A DNA stretch of 64,000 nucleotides from Clostridiales bacterium VE202-21 (GCA_000509105.1 BAIF02000027.1:47044-111043); one strand, 5' to 3'. Counted from the stretch's first letter, positions 55,138 to 62,926 are shown. The notes: a model not told the origin generated them from the sequence alone. Translations and numbers: made by a program.

Positions 55138-55237
55138 AGTATACAATAATTCATCTGCAAAATCAAGAATATCTTGAAAAATATCTTGACAATCAAGAAA
55201 AAAAGAATTATAGTAAAGTAAATCAAGAAAAACTTGA
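55138..55237. promoter_or_regulatory. Divergent repressor/Cro promoters with three operators
   Basis: Operators: TCAAGAATATCTTGA (55163-55177), TCTTGACAATCAAGA (55184-55198) and TCAAGAAAAACTTGA (55223-55237). The leftward promoter is TTGATT (55166-55161), 17 bases, TATACT (55143-55138); its -35 overlaps operator 1. The rightward promoter is TTGACA (55186-55191), 17 bases, TATAGT (55209-55214); its -35 lies in operator 2 and operator 3 is just past the -10. This is a complete lambda-like switch layout. Confidence 0.85.
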
Positions 55238-55254
55238 ATGAAAGGAGGACGGAA

Positions 55255-55497
55255 ATGTCAACAGTTGCGGAAACAGTTAAAAGGATACTTGATGAGCAAG
55301 GGAGAACACAGGCTTGGGTCATAGAAAAAATGAATTTGATTAATCCTGGATTACATATGGAAAAGAGCAAGTTCAGCGCAATCGCAGTAGGGAAACGTAA
55401 AATGTCTAGTGATGAATTGCTGACGTTTTGTATGGCGCTAGAGGTTAGCCCGGACGAATTCATTAAAAAACATGATAGAGAGAAGGAGGTGGTATAA
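55255..55497 (+). CDS. Cro-like small XRE-type regulator
   Basis: 80 residues with an atypical helix-turn-helix (AETVKRILDEQGRTQAWVIEKM then SDELLTFCMALEVSPDEFI). AAAGGAGG precedes ATG 55255. First rightward gene from the switch, so likely Cro or an early regulator. Confidence 0.75.
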   Translation: MSTVAETVKRILDEQGRTQAWVIEKMNLINPGLHMEKSKFSAIAVGKRKMSSDELLTFCMALEVSPDEFIKKHDREKEVV

Positions 55498-55653
55498 GTG
55501 GGGGTAATACTATTGACTGCTTTTGTATGGATCGTGGGGGCAATAGGATGCGTGGTAATGAAAAGGATACAGCCAGAAAATAAACTGTATCCAATATATG
55601 CGGTGTCAATATGCTCTTTATTTACAGTATTTGTAACAAGCCATTTATCTTAG
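55498..55653 (+). CDS. Small two-helix membrane protein
   Basis: 51 residues, two hydrophobic helices, GTG start immediately after the previous stop with AAGGAGGTGG upstream. Overlaps the 3' end of the minus-strand gene 55622-56017. No family recognised. Confidence 0.6.
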   Translation: MGVILLTAFVWIVGAIGCVVMKRIQPENKLYPIYAVSICSLFTVFVTSHLS

Positions 55654-56017
55654 GAGTTAAAATTTCAAATAACGGAGTAGCCTGACTCCATTTATATTCA
55701 AGCATTAGGGCGTTGATACACTTCATTTCTGAATGAAGTTCAGACGGAGCATATAAAAGAGCAAGAAGATAGTATTCGCCATAGTCTTTGAGTGCATTTG
55801 GATCAGCATGGGAAATACAACGACCAGCATATTTTAAGTAGTTTTCAAAGATGGATTTCCTATACAGAATAGTGGATTCTAAATGTTTTTGTTCCATGTC
55901 AATTTTTTTAAGGCTTAGCTGATAGCGATTATTTATAATCGCAGTAGCAATAGGAGAAACAATAGCACACAGAGCAACAATGACTGATATGGTAATAGTT
56001 AAATCAATTTTAGGCAT
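55622..56017 (-). CDS. Membrane-anchored hypothetical protein
   Basis: 131 residues: one N-terminal transmembrane helix (about 6-28), then a soluble helical domain. ATG 56017 follows GGGAGG; the longer frame to 56113 lacks support. Transcribed against the early operon, an inserted accessory unit (moron-like). Confidence 0.6.
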   Translation of the reverse strand: MPKIDLTITISVIVALCAIVSPIATAIINNRYQLSLKKIDMEQKHLESTILYRKSIFENYLKYAGRCISHADPNALKDYGEYYLLALLYAPSELHSEMKCINALMLEYKWSQATPLFEILTPKINGLLQIL

Positions 56018-56115
56018 GGAGAACCTCCCTTTATTTATTTGGCGTATTAAGCCTGTAAATACATTATAAAAGGGGAAAACTGGAAAAGCAACAGGAAGAG
56101 AAGGAGGTGGCATAG

Positions 56116-56346
56116 ATGGAAGAGATAAAAAAGGAAATACAGAACCTTAGGAAAAAGGCCCTGTATTTAGAAATCTTACTTATAGTTTTTGTGATAAACC
56201 TCTTATTCATAACTATACGTCAGACAAAAGACTATACAGTTATTCGAAACTATTATCAGTCGACTCAGGAGATGTATCGTGAACTTCGTCTTGAGACTGA
56301 AAAACAGAACGAGTATCTTAAAGAAATTATTTCTGTGAAGAATTAA
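56116..56346 (+). CDS. Small membrane protein with coiled-coil tail
   Basis: 76 residues: charged N-terminus, transmembrane helix (about 16-35), then a Glu/Lys-rich helix. Strong AAGGAGGTGG ribosome site. Unknown function. Confidence 0.6.
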   Translation: MEEIKKEIQNLRKKALYLEILLIVFVINLLFITIRQTKDYTVIRNYYQSTQEMYRELRLETEKQNEYLKEIISVKN

Positions 56347-56405
56347 AGGTATCTAAGCTATTAAAAAGTAAATGTTCCGGATAGAGAGAAGGAGGTGGTA
56401 TAAGG

Positions 56406-56579
56406 GTGTGGATTATAGCATTGATCATATTAGTAGTATTTTGTGCAATAAAGTGGGCCAAGTGGTACATATCGTCTACAGCATTGATTTACTACATGAA
56501 GAAAAAGAGGTACAGGCTTCCAAGCGATGAGGATATGGAAGAATGCACCGCTTTTGTTGCAAAGCATTTGTTTAGGTAA
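56406..56579 (+). CDS. Small membrane protein
   Basis: 57 residues, GTG start with AAGGAGGTGG upstream; transmembrane helix at about 2-20 and a charged C-terminal half. Unknown. Confidence 0.55.
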   Translation: MWIIALIILVVFCAIKWAKWYISSTALIYYMKKKRYRLPSDEDMEECTAFVAKHLFR

Positions 56580-56660
56580 GTCCAAGTTGAGATTTGATAA
56601 TTGCCATAACTACGGAAGAGGCAATTCATTTCCAGACAAATAGAAGGAGGCGGGGTAGAG

Positions 56661-56903
56661 GTGAGAGATGTTATTGCAATTATACTATTACTGGTTGTGA
56701 TATTATCAGCAATCAGTAGCTTTATTTCGATAATTTTTTATTGTGGAATCGGTATATTAGAGAAATTGTCCGGGCCAAAATACGCGCAAGCGACATGCCC
56801 ACGGTGCAGCACAGCCGTGATAGAAGAATATTCTTTCATAAAACCACGGATGTGGACATGCCCATACTGCGGCATAAAAATTAAATATGAGAAAGCTGAC
56901 TAA
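56661..56903 (+). CDS. Small membrane protein with zinc ribbon
   Basis: 80 residues, GTG start after AAGGAGG. One hydrophobic helix (about 3-32) and two CPxC pairs, CPRCSTAV and CPYCGIKI, for a zinc ribbon. Similar plan to the protein at 53153-53485. Overlaps the convergent gene 56900-57529 by 4 bases. Confidence 0.65.
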   Translation: MRDVIAIILLLVVILSAISSFISIIFYCGIGILEKLSGPKYAQATCPRCSTAVIEEYSFIKPRMWTCPYCGIKIKYEKAD

Positions 56904-57529
56904 ATCGGAGCTGATTTTGGTACAGAGGTATCTTGCTTAAAGTTTTCGGTAACAGCGTGACCAAATACAAGCCCATCATCGCGGTAAGAATAATCATAAA
57001 AATTAACGCTATTTAAATCCATTTTGACCTTATACGACTTACGCGATGTAGTTATAATAAGATCCACTTCTTTGGAACAGAGTATAAAAGAGTCTTGTCC
57101 AGGTTCATGAAAAGCGAGGTAACCGGCGAATGCACTGTATGGTTCTAGGACAAAAGGGGTGGTGGTAGATAATGTGTGATAATCAGTTCTTACTGTTTGG
57201 TCGCCGCGATTGGTCTCAATCACGCTTATGGGGTCTATGGTTAAAGTTCCACTTTCGTAGCCAGATGCAGTGATCGATGATTCATAGTGCCTAGATTCAT
57301 ATAGCTTTAAATCCAGAATTGATATAGGCAGCGAAGATTCATTTGAAAAAGATAGAAACAAATAAAAAATTTCATCTATATCATTCCCTATTCTTTTCTT
57401 GGGCGTGATTATAAGATTCATTTTTTCAGATTTCTTTCTGATTATATTATCGCGAACCAGTATAAAAACGGAAATAGCGGATAATACAGTGGCGAAAGCA
57501 GTAGCAATTGCAGTAATGGTTTCCATCAT
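56900..57529 (-). CDS. Membrane-anchored beta-rich hypothetical protein
   Basis: 209 residues: N-terminal transmembrane helix (about 5-27), a short basic stretch, then an extracellular or cytoplasmic beta-sandwich-like domain with regular alternating strands. GGAGG precedes ATG 57529. Opposite strand to the early operon, so another independent accessory gene. Confidence 0.6.
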   Translation of the reverse strand: MMETITAIATAFATVLSAISVFILVRDNIIRKKSEKMNLIITPKKRIGNDIDEIFYLFLSFSNESSLPISILDLKLYESRHYESSITASGYESGTLTIDPISVIETNRGDQTVRTDYHTLSTTTPFVLEPYSAFAGYLAFHEPGQDSFILCSKEVDLIITTSRKSYKVKMDLNSVNFYDYSYRDDGLVFGHAVTENFKQDTSVPKSAPI

Positions 57530-57614
57530 GGAAAATACCTCCATATATTTTAAAAAGCGATAACTAAATTATAAAAGAAATTGGAGAATATATCAAGATA
57601 AGGAGGCGAGACAG

Positions 57615-58019
57615 GTGATACAAGGAGAAAATAAAAATGCCGAAATGGTAAGGTTTCCAGGGAGCAAAGAAGCAGTGATTACGATTCATATACCACTGGA
57701 AATATGTCAAGCAATTGAAAAGGGTGGTGGATTGGAGGAACTATGCAAACATCTTACCATATTGACCGGAAATGAAAATGAACAACAAAAACTTCAAAAA
57801 GAATGGTACACAACAAAAGAAATGATGCAATTTGGATACTCGAAGAGAAGGCTACTGGAATTGTATCATAAGCCAAAGCAGAAATACGCCCGGAAAAGGA
57901 ATGGGGCAAAAAAGAACAGCCCGATAGAGTTCAACCTTCCGTTACTGCGGGAAGCCGAACTAAAGGACATTGAAATGCAGACAAGGGCCAGGGAAAGGAG
58001 ACCAGGCATATGCTGCTAA
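57615..58019 (+). CDS. Putative DNA-binding/excisionase-like phage protein
   Basis: 134 residues, GTG start after AAGGAGG. C-terminal half has EWYTTKEMMQFGYSKRRLLEL, resembling a MerR/excisionase-type helix-turn-helix, followed by a Lys/Arg-rich stretch. Assignment tentative. Confidence 0.5.
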   Translation: MIQGENKNAEMVRFPGSKEAVITIHIPLEICQAIEKGGGLEELCKHLTILTGNENEQQKLQKEWYTTKEMMQFGYSKRRLLELYHKPKQKYARKRNGAKKNSPIEFNLPLLREAELKDIEMQTRARERRPGICC

Positions 58020-58504
58020 ATCGGACAGGTTACATAAGCCTAAAAACGCGCAGAATCCTCAAGATGATAACGGATATTGCAGAGCTGGAAATGCTCTGGA
58101 GCGCAGCATATATAGCAATGGTAATAGGATCCACGGCAGACCTTCGGCAGCAGATCACAGATCGGATCCCGCAGATCAGGAACGGCATTATCTTCCTGGC
58201 GATAGGGGCAGTAGCATGGATGATTACATATAAGACACAGCAGTATCTTAAAAATAGGAAGGTGGTAAACGTGGCAAGAGAAAAATTAAAAGAGGCCCGC
58301 AAGAGGGCGGGCATGACACAAAGACAAGTTGCTGAATATTTAGGAATTCACGAACGATATTATCAGCATATAGAGGCAGGACAAAGGACTGGAGATTTCA
58401 CTTTGTGGGATATGCTGGAAGATTTGTTTAATGTTCATCAACGCAAACTTCGTGAGATTTCAGAAAATCATCCCGGCAAAGCAGTTCGTCAAGAGAAACT
58501 TTAA
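58010..58504 (+). CDS. XRE-family HTH protein with N-terminal membrane segment
   Basis: 164 residues: hydrophobic helix at about 62-80, then an XRE domain (LKEARKRAGMTQRQVAEYLGIHERYYQHIEAGQR, about 92-125). AAAGGAG supports ATG 58010, but GTG 58271 in the same frame also has a good AGGAAGGTGG site and would give the HTH domain alone (77 residues). So either a tethered regulator, two products from one frame, or two genes fused by loss of a stop. Confidence 0.6.
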   Translation: MLLNRTGYISLKTRRILKMITDIAELEMLWSAAYIAMVIGSTADLRQQITDRIPQIRNGIIFLAIGAVAWMITYKTQQYLKNRKVVNVAREKLKEARKRAGMTQRQVAEYLGIHERYYQHIEAGQRTGDFTLWDMLEDLFNVHQRKLREISENHPGKAVRQEKL

Positions 58505-58664
58505 AGATTGCAGATAAAAGTATAAGAGTATCAATGTTCGGTTCGCGTTTACCGTATTCATAATTTTGGTAAGAACGGTCGTTAATGCGCAACTGTTGTG
58601 CAACAAAATGTTGTGAAAATCCTTTAGCGACTCGTAACTCTCTTAATTTTTCGTGAAAAAGCAT
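58428..58664 (-). CDS. Second XRE-family repressor
   Basis: 78 residues, nearly all one helix-turn-helix domain (LRELRVAKGFSQHFVAQQLRINDRSYQNYEYGKREP). GGAGG precedes ATG 58664. Its 3' end overlaps the convergent HTH gene by 77 bases. Tandem operator-like repeats lie directly upstream, so it probably controls the divergent genes from 58796 onward. Confidence 0.8.
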   Translation of the reverse strand: MLFHEKLRELRVAKGFSQHFVAQQLRINDRSYQNYEYGKREPNIDTLILLSAIFKVSLDELLCRDDFLKSHEVCVDEH

Positions 58665-58682
58665 AAATACCTCCAAGAAACA

Positions 58683-58785
58683 TTGACACGAACAAAATGA
58701 CGTGATAAGATATAAACACGAACAAAATGACGTGATAAAGTGTAAAATTAATATAGTAACACTTTATTTTATCACGAACAAAGTG
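58683..58785. promoter_or_regulatory. Tandem operators and divergent promoters of the second switch
   Basis: A 23-bp unit (ACACGAACAAAATGACGTG plus ATAA) occurs at 58686-58708 and 58716-58738, 30 bases apart; each has CACG/CGTG half sites. A third, shorter relative (TCACGAACAAAGTG) is at 58772-58785. Plus-strand promoter: TTGACA (58683-58688), 17 bases, TAAGAT, with operator 1 inside the spacer. Minus-strand candidate: TTGTTC, 17 bases, TACTAT. Confidence 0.7.
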
Positions 58786-58795
58786 GAGGTGCAAA

Positions 58796-59032
58796 ATGAA
58801 AATTGAGATAACAGGAGCAAAATGCATTAGCTGTAATAAGTACAGCCAGTATTACGCAATAGGTTCGAAGGGGGAATTAGATGCAATAGACTGCGGATTT
58901 TGCGGAGTGACGCAGCGTAATACAAAACCGTGGAACCGATGCAAAAATTATTCGGAAAGAGGGAATGTAGGATTGAGCCAAGAAAGATTGGTTACTTACA
59001 GAATATTGAACGAAAATGGAATAAAAAAATAG
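58796..59032 (+). CDS. Small Cys-rich phage protein
   Basis: 78 residues with four cysteines in pairs (CISCNKYSQYY and CGFCGVTQ), likely zinc-binding. GGAGG precedes the ATG. First gene to the right of the second switch. Function unknown. Confidence 0.6.
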   Translation: MKIEITGAKCISCNKYSQYYAIGSKGELDAIDCGFCGVTQRNTKPWNRCKNYSERGNVGLSQERLVTYRILNENGIKK

Positions 59033-59108
59033 CACACCTACTGCGAATAGATGTGCCGATGGCTTCTGCCACACGGATAAAAAACCCTATAAATAATATA
59101 ACATCCGT

Positions 59109-59150
59109 AGGGCAGAAAGTCAATAAAAACAAGGGATTTTCTGCCCTTTT
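59109..59150 (+). terminator. Terminator before the Rep-like gene
   Basis: AGGGCAGAAA pairs with TTTCTGCCCT, then TTT. Separates 58796-59032 from the gene that follows. Confidence 0.7.
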
Positions 59151-59188
59151 AAACTTGATAAGTATATTAAACTTAGGAGATATTACGG

Positions 59189-59905
59189 ATGCATAGAAAA
59201 ACAATATACAACTTCGGATACACGATAGAAGTAGAGGAAACGTACCCGAAGAATTGCGGGGCACCGGGAAAAGGGAGACTAAAGAAAGAGAAACCTACAC
59301 AGGAACAGATACGGATACAGAATAGGAAAAACAAAGAGAACCGTATCAGAAGAACGATGAAGGCGAACTTCCGGGAGAATGATATATGGGTCACATTAAC
59401 ATACAGGTTAACCAACCGTCCGCATGACATGGATAGGGCAAAAAAAGATATAAAAAATTTTACAGATGGAATGAGGGCTGCTTACAAAAAGAGGGGGATG
59501 CCTTTTAAGTGGATGTTACATACAGAGATCGGAAGCAAAGGCGGGGTGCATCATCATCTTGTTATAAACCGTATTCAAGATGCGGATTTACTGATAAAAA
59601 AGAACTGGAAAAAAGGCGGAGCCCATATTGACTTGATGTATGAGGAGGGGGGATTTAGGAAATTAGCAAATTATCTGGCAAAGGAACCAGATAAAGAGAA
59701 CAAGCTCCTGGAAAGCCGATACTCACGCAGCAGGAATTTAAAAGAACCAATACCAAAAATAAGGCAAATGAAAAGATGGATAGAAGAACCGAAGCCTAAA
59801 AAAGGGTATTACATAGAAAAAGAGACGTACCACGAAGGCGTAAACCCCATAACCGGGAGAAGGTACAGAAGCTACACTATGATCCGCTTAAACAGGAGGA
59901 TTTAA
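59189..59905 (+). CDS. HUH-type rolling-circle replication-associated protein
   Basis: 238 residues resembling Rep/ORF2-G2P proteins. DIWVTLTYR (motif 1), GGVHHHLVIN (HUH metal site, about 121-126) and FRKLANYLAKEPD with the candidate nicking Tyr (about 160) occur in the right order. C-terminus is basic and Tyr-rich. Such proteins nick one DNA strand to start replication. TAGGAGA precedes the ATG; the next gene starts one base after its stop. Confidence 0.75.
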   Translation: MHRKTIYNFGYTIEVEETYPKNCGAPGKGRLKKEKPTQEQIRIQNRKNKENRIRRTMKANFRENDIWVTLTYRLTNRPHDMDRAKKDIKNFTDGMRAAYKKRGMPFKWMLHTEIGSKGGVHHHLVINRIQDADLLIKKNWKKGGAHIDLMYEEGGFRKLANYLAKEPDKENKLLESRYSRSRNLKEPIPKIRQMKRWIEEPKPKKGYYIEKETYHEGVNPITGRRYRSYTMIRLNRRI

Positions 59906-59906
59906 A

Positions 59907-60335
59907 ATGCAATACAATGTAAAAATCTATGTAAAGACAAGCCTCCGCGGGCCGTGCATAAAAGACGGAAAATACGCCGCCATAGTGGAATGCATGACCA
60001 GCAAAGGCCCGGTGACCAGACAGATAACAGGGTGTGAAGAAAAGACAACATACTACAGATCCGTACTGCTTGCAATCGTAAAAGCCCTAGAAATACTAAA
60101 TACGGAGTGCTCTGTGACCATATATACAGACTGTGCTTTTATAAAAAACACAGCCGAAAGAGGGTGCATGGAAGACTGGAGGCGTAGCGAGTGGAAGAAA
60201 TCTAGTGGAGAAGAGGTCATAAACAAGGAATTATGGCAGCAGTTCTTGGATCAGATGGACAGGCACATAATAGCTTTCAGATTTAGTAAAATCAACGCTT
60301 ACGAGGAAAAATTAGAGGAATTATTAACGGCATGA
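59907..60335 (+). CDS. RNase H-fold protein, active site incomplete
   Basis: 142 residues. VTIYTDCAFIKNT matches the third strand of RNase HI with its Asp, and MEDWRRSEWKKSSGEEV matches the following helix with a conserved Trp. The helix that should carry Glu reads TYYRSVLLAIVKAL and lacks it, so catalysis is uncertain. Lies directly after the Rep-like gene; may process replication intermediates or bind hybrids. Confidence 0.65.
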   Translation: MQYNVKIYVKTSLRGPCIKDGKYAAIVECMTSKGPVTRQITGCEEKTTYYRSVLLAIVKALEILNTECSVTIYTDCAFIKNTAERGCMEDWRRSEWKKSSGEEVINKELWQQFLDQMDRHIIAFRFSKINAYEEKLEELLTA

Positions 60336-60719
60336 GTATAGATTACAGCGACATGGCATTCCCGAAGCCAGGGAAAAAGAAAAAAGCTAAAAAAACATAA
60401 AAAAAGCATCCTTAAAACAGAGCGCGGAACATGCTATCTGTGCGCCAGATTGAATAATGATTACCGGAATCAATACACAGAGGAGCATCATGTGTTATTC
60501 GGATCCGGGATGCGGGAAAAATCAGAGGAGGAGGGCCTAAAAGTAAACCTGTGTCTAAAACACCACAGGGAAGGGCCGGAGGCCGTACATAATAACCAAG
60601 CCATAAGGATAGAATTGTGCCGGATCGCACAAGAAGAATACGAGAAGACACATACTCATTCCGAGTGGATGGGTACATTTAAAAAGAATTATCTGGAGGA
60701 AGAAGATGCAGAAAGTTGA
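60332..60719 (+). pseudogene. HNH-like phage protein, frameshifted in an A run
   Basis: ATG 60332 overlaps the previous stop (ATGA) and encodes a Lys-rich start ending at 60398-60400. The rest of a familiar phage HNH protein continues one base off: GTCYLCARLNNDYR, EEHHVLFG (HH of HNH), LCLKHHREGPEAVH and HSEWMGTFKKNYL. With six As instead of seven at 60389-60395 the two parts form one 129-codon gene. Could be slippage, mutation or sequencing error. Confidence 0.7.
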
Positions 60720-60933
60720 TCTGGAAGTTGGAGACCATGTGGAATACAAGTACAGAGATCACAAACAACACAGAGAGTTTAAGGCACAAGGATATATCAT
60801 TGTTTTCTGTAAAAGTGGGACACAAGACGTTGCATGGATCGGGAAGAAGCCTGGAACAGACAAACAAAAAATCACATGCGTTTTTCTCTCAGAAATTTTG
60901 AGGAAGGTACCTCCGCCGCAGGCGATTGAATAG
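60706..60933 (+). CDS. Hypothetical phage protein
   Basis: 75 residues, small beta-rich protein with DLEVGDHVEYKY suggesting a barrel fold (KOW/SH3-like impression only). Overlaps the HNH gene by 14 bases; GGAGGAAG precedes the ATG. A TTCCCGG/CCGGGAA hairpin follows at about 60970-60990. Confidence 0.6.
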   Translation: MQKVDLEVGDHVEYKYRDHKQHREFKAQGYIIVFCKSGTQDVAWIGKKPGTDKQKITCVFLSEILRKVPPPQAIE

Positions 60934-61007
60934 GGTACGTCACGAGTGCAACCGGATAACCTTAGATTCCTTCCCGGCCATAAACCGGGAAGAGAAAGGA
61001 GCATGAC

Positions 61008-61235
61008 TTGAAATTAAAAGAGCTTATGGAAGTTTTAAGTAAAGGCACTGCCTACTTTTCAATTTTGCCATATTGCGAAGAGTACAGAGGAGAACCAGAG
61101 GATATAAAGAATGAACCTTGGTACCCAGAAATAGAAAATCGAGAAATAGAGAGGATTGTCACTATAGGCGGAGGAATGTATAAAGTGGAAACACGCATTT
61201 ATTTAGAAAAGGAGAGCAAAAATGGCAAAAAATAG
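61008..61235 (+). CDS. Hypothetical phage protein
   Basis: 75 residues, acidic, TTG start with AAAGGAG upstream. Overlaps the next gene by 14 bases. No family recognised. Confidence 0.55.
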   Translation: MKLKELMEVLSKGTAYFSILPYCEEYRGEPEDIKNEPWYPEIENREIERIVTIGGGMYKVETRIYLEKESKNGKK

Positions 61236-61410
61236 AAATAATACAAAGGAGTATGCACGCATTGCAACGATATTTGGAAGCAGAACCAATTACGAAATGT
61301 TTTGCGTATATTGGGCATATCTCTGCAAAAAATTAAATCCAAATACCGTAAACCAGATAAGTTTAGGAGGAACCAAAAAATGGGAAAAAGAAATTGGAAA
61401 AGCTATATGA
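61222..61410 (+). CDS. Hypothetical phage protein
   Basis: 62 residues, basic, with WAYLCKKLNP. Its start overlaps the preceding gene. No family recognised. Confidence 0.5.
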   Translation: MAKNRNNTKEYARIATIFGSRTNYEMFCVYWAYLCKKLNPNTVNQISLGGTKKWEKEIGKAI

Positions 61411-61492
61411 ACTATTGAAGCAGGCGGAACGAAGGCGTGACACTGAGGCCGCTGCAGCGCTTCGGTGGGACATATTCAGATTAGAAAATTAG
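61380..61492 (+). pseudogene. Small phage ORF, frameshifted in an A run
   Basis: AGGAGG then ATG 61380, but the frame ends after 11 codons. With one more A in the run at 61385-61389 it reads as a 37-residue charged helix (KLEKLYELLKQAERRRDTEA) ending LRWDIFRLEN, a form I associate with short early phage proteins. Probably one small gene with an indel. Confidence 0.45.
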
Positions 61493-61566
61493 AGAATAAA
61501 ACCAATGCGGTGATATCACCGGGATGGTTAGCTGCCGGCTGCTGAGTGCCGGAGAAAGAAGGTAAT

Positions 61567-61770
61567 ATGAATAATCAGATCGAAAACAATTTTAAGTACC
61601 ATGCCCCAAAAGAAGGGCAGCAGGAAAAATACGAGGCCATAAGAAATAAAGCCAAGGAATTAGCATATCTGATCGATGAGGCTTGCCCTGGCAGCAGGGA
61701 GAAATCTCTGGCAATGACGAAACTTGAGGAATCCGTTATGTGGGCGAACGCATCCATTGCACGGAATTAA
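61567..61770 (+). CDS. Predicted Acb2/Tad1-family cyclic-nucleotide sponge
   Basis: 67 residues forming two helices: a lead FKYHAPKEGQQEKYEAIR, then AKELAYLIDEACPGSREKSLAMTKLEE and VMWANASIARN. This pattern matches the Acb2/Tad1 hairpin family of phage proteins, whose characterised members bind cyclic di- and trinucleotides (CBASS signals) or gcADPR-type Thoeris signals and so blunt host defence. AGAAGG precedes ATG 61567. Assignment is from recalled sequence pattern, not a search. Confidence 0.65.
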   Translation: MNNQIENNFKYHAPKEGQQEKYEAIRNKAKELAYLIDEACPGSREKSLAMTKLEESVMWANASIARN

Positions 61771-61790
61771 GGATTCAAGGAGGAACATAA

Positions 61791-61943
61791 ATGAGCGAGA
61801 AATCAACAAGTGCAGGAATAGGATTTGGATGCGCATTGGCAATAACAATTTCGTGGACAGCATGGCATTCGATATGGTGGGCCATTATACATGGGGTATT
61901 GGGATGGTTTTACGTAATATACTACGCAATTCAGTATACGTAA
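61791..61943 (+). CDS. Small hydrophobic phage membrane protein
   Basis: 50 residues, Trp-rich with one or two helices (ISWTAWHSIWWAIIHGVLGWFYVIYY). AAGGAGG precedes ATG. Sits directly after the Acb2-like gene. Function unknown. Confidence 0.55.
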   Translation: MSEKSTSAGIGFGCALAITISWTAWHSIWWAIIHGVLGWFYVIYYAIQYT

Positions 61944-61974
61944 TAAAAGATGTATTTTAGAAAGGAGGTGCGAT

Positions 61975-62244
61975 ATGAAAGCAGTATTAATTATGGATAT
62001 GCCAGAATGTTGCGGAAAATGCAAACTGATGGATGAGGATTATCTACTTAATAGATGTTGCCTTGCGCATAGCTTGGATAGCATTAATATCACAGACAAT
62101 AAGGGCGGAAAGCCAGACTGGTGTCCTCTTAGAATGTTACCAGAGAAAATGACGGTATGTGGTACATACCCACAACCAGACAAAATAACACCAAGTTACA
62201 AAATTGGTTGGAATGCCTGTATTGATAAGATTTTGGAGAATTAA
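61975..62244 (+). CDS. Cys-rich hypothetical phage protein
   Basis: 89 residues with MPECCGKCKL, NRCC and DWCPLR, a Cys set suggesting metal binding. AAAGGAGG precedes ATG. Common early-region type in gut Clostridia phages; function unknown. Confidence 0.65.
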   Translation: MKAVLIMDMPECCGKCKLMDEDYLLNRCCLAHSLDSINITDNKGGKPDWCPLRMLPEKMTVCGTYPQPDKITPSYKIGWNACIDKILEN

Positions 62245-62247
62245 ATT

Positions 62248-62457
62248 ATGGGTTTAGAAAAAGCAATAGGGCACGGAAAAGAACGTCGAAAATCATTCAG
62301 TAAAGAAACTGGTACATATGCTAAATCCATAGATTATACCTGTCGTAATCATGGTAGCTGTGAATGGTGTTTGAGTAATCGGATTTATAAAAACAAGAAG
62401 AGAGAATTAAGTAGTAAGGAACAGTTGAAAGAATTTATAAAGGAGTTATATGACTAA
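62248..62457 (+). CDS. Hypothetical phage protein
   Basis: 69 residues, basic, with CRNHGSCEWCLSNR (three Cys and a His, perhaps zinc-binding). Three bases after the preceding stop and overlapping the next gene by 8. Confidence 0.6.
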   Translation: MGLEKAIGHGKERRKSFSKETGTYAKSIDYTCRNHGSCEWCLSNRIYKNKKRELSSKEQLKEFIKELYD

Positions 62458-62692
62458 AGTTTATTTGGTAAAACATTGTTATGATACAGACGGTGGCTTT
62501 GGAGATGCTGTTTCGCAGGAAGAAGTATTATGTGGATTTAATAATGAAGATGAGGCATATGAATTTGTAAAAACATTTGAGAATCCGCATATTTATGATA
62601 GACCATACGCATCTTTGGAATGCGGAAGACTAATTGTAGAAGAATTAAATATGATACCACCTAAACAGGAAGATATGTGGTGGTTACATTAG
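62450..62692 (+). CDS. Hypothetical phage protein
   Basis: 80 residues, acidic, starting KVYLVKHCYDTDGGFG and ending MWWLH. Looks like a small alpha/beta protein of the type that reads incoming signals or acts as an inhibitor, but no function can be assigned. AAAGGAG precedes ATG. Confidence 0.6.
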   Translation: MTKVYLVKHCYDTDGGFGDAVSQEEVLCGFNNEDEAYEFVKTFENPHIYDRPYASLECGRLIVEELNMIPPKQEDMWWLH

Positions 62693-62722
62693 AAATGAAA
62701 TTAAAATTTAGGAGGAAAAGTC

Positions 62723-62926
62723 ATGAATGAAGAGACATTAAAATATGCTGCAAAGCAGTTAGAGCAGTTACGAAAACCTGAGTTGGCTGGCAGGAGCCAC
62801 GAAGAAAAGTATACAATTAACCAAATATTGGATGCAATAACTCAGGCAGATAAAGAGATAATAGTTGCTCTAACACATAAAGACCGGGAAATGCTTAAGG
62901 ATATATTAAAAGATTTTTTGAATTAG
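62723..62926 (+). CDS. Hypothetical phage protein
   Basis: 67 residues, all-helical and charged. GGAGG precedes ATG. No family recognised. Confidence 0.6.
   Translation: MNEETLKYAAKQLEQLRKPELAGRSHEEKYTINQILDAITQADKEIIVALTHKDREMLKDILKDFLN

Noticed and set aside
58686..58738. Tandem repeats considered as a mini CRISPR
   Set aside because: Only two exact units, 7-base spacing between them, internal dyad and promoter overlap; this is an operator array.
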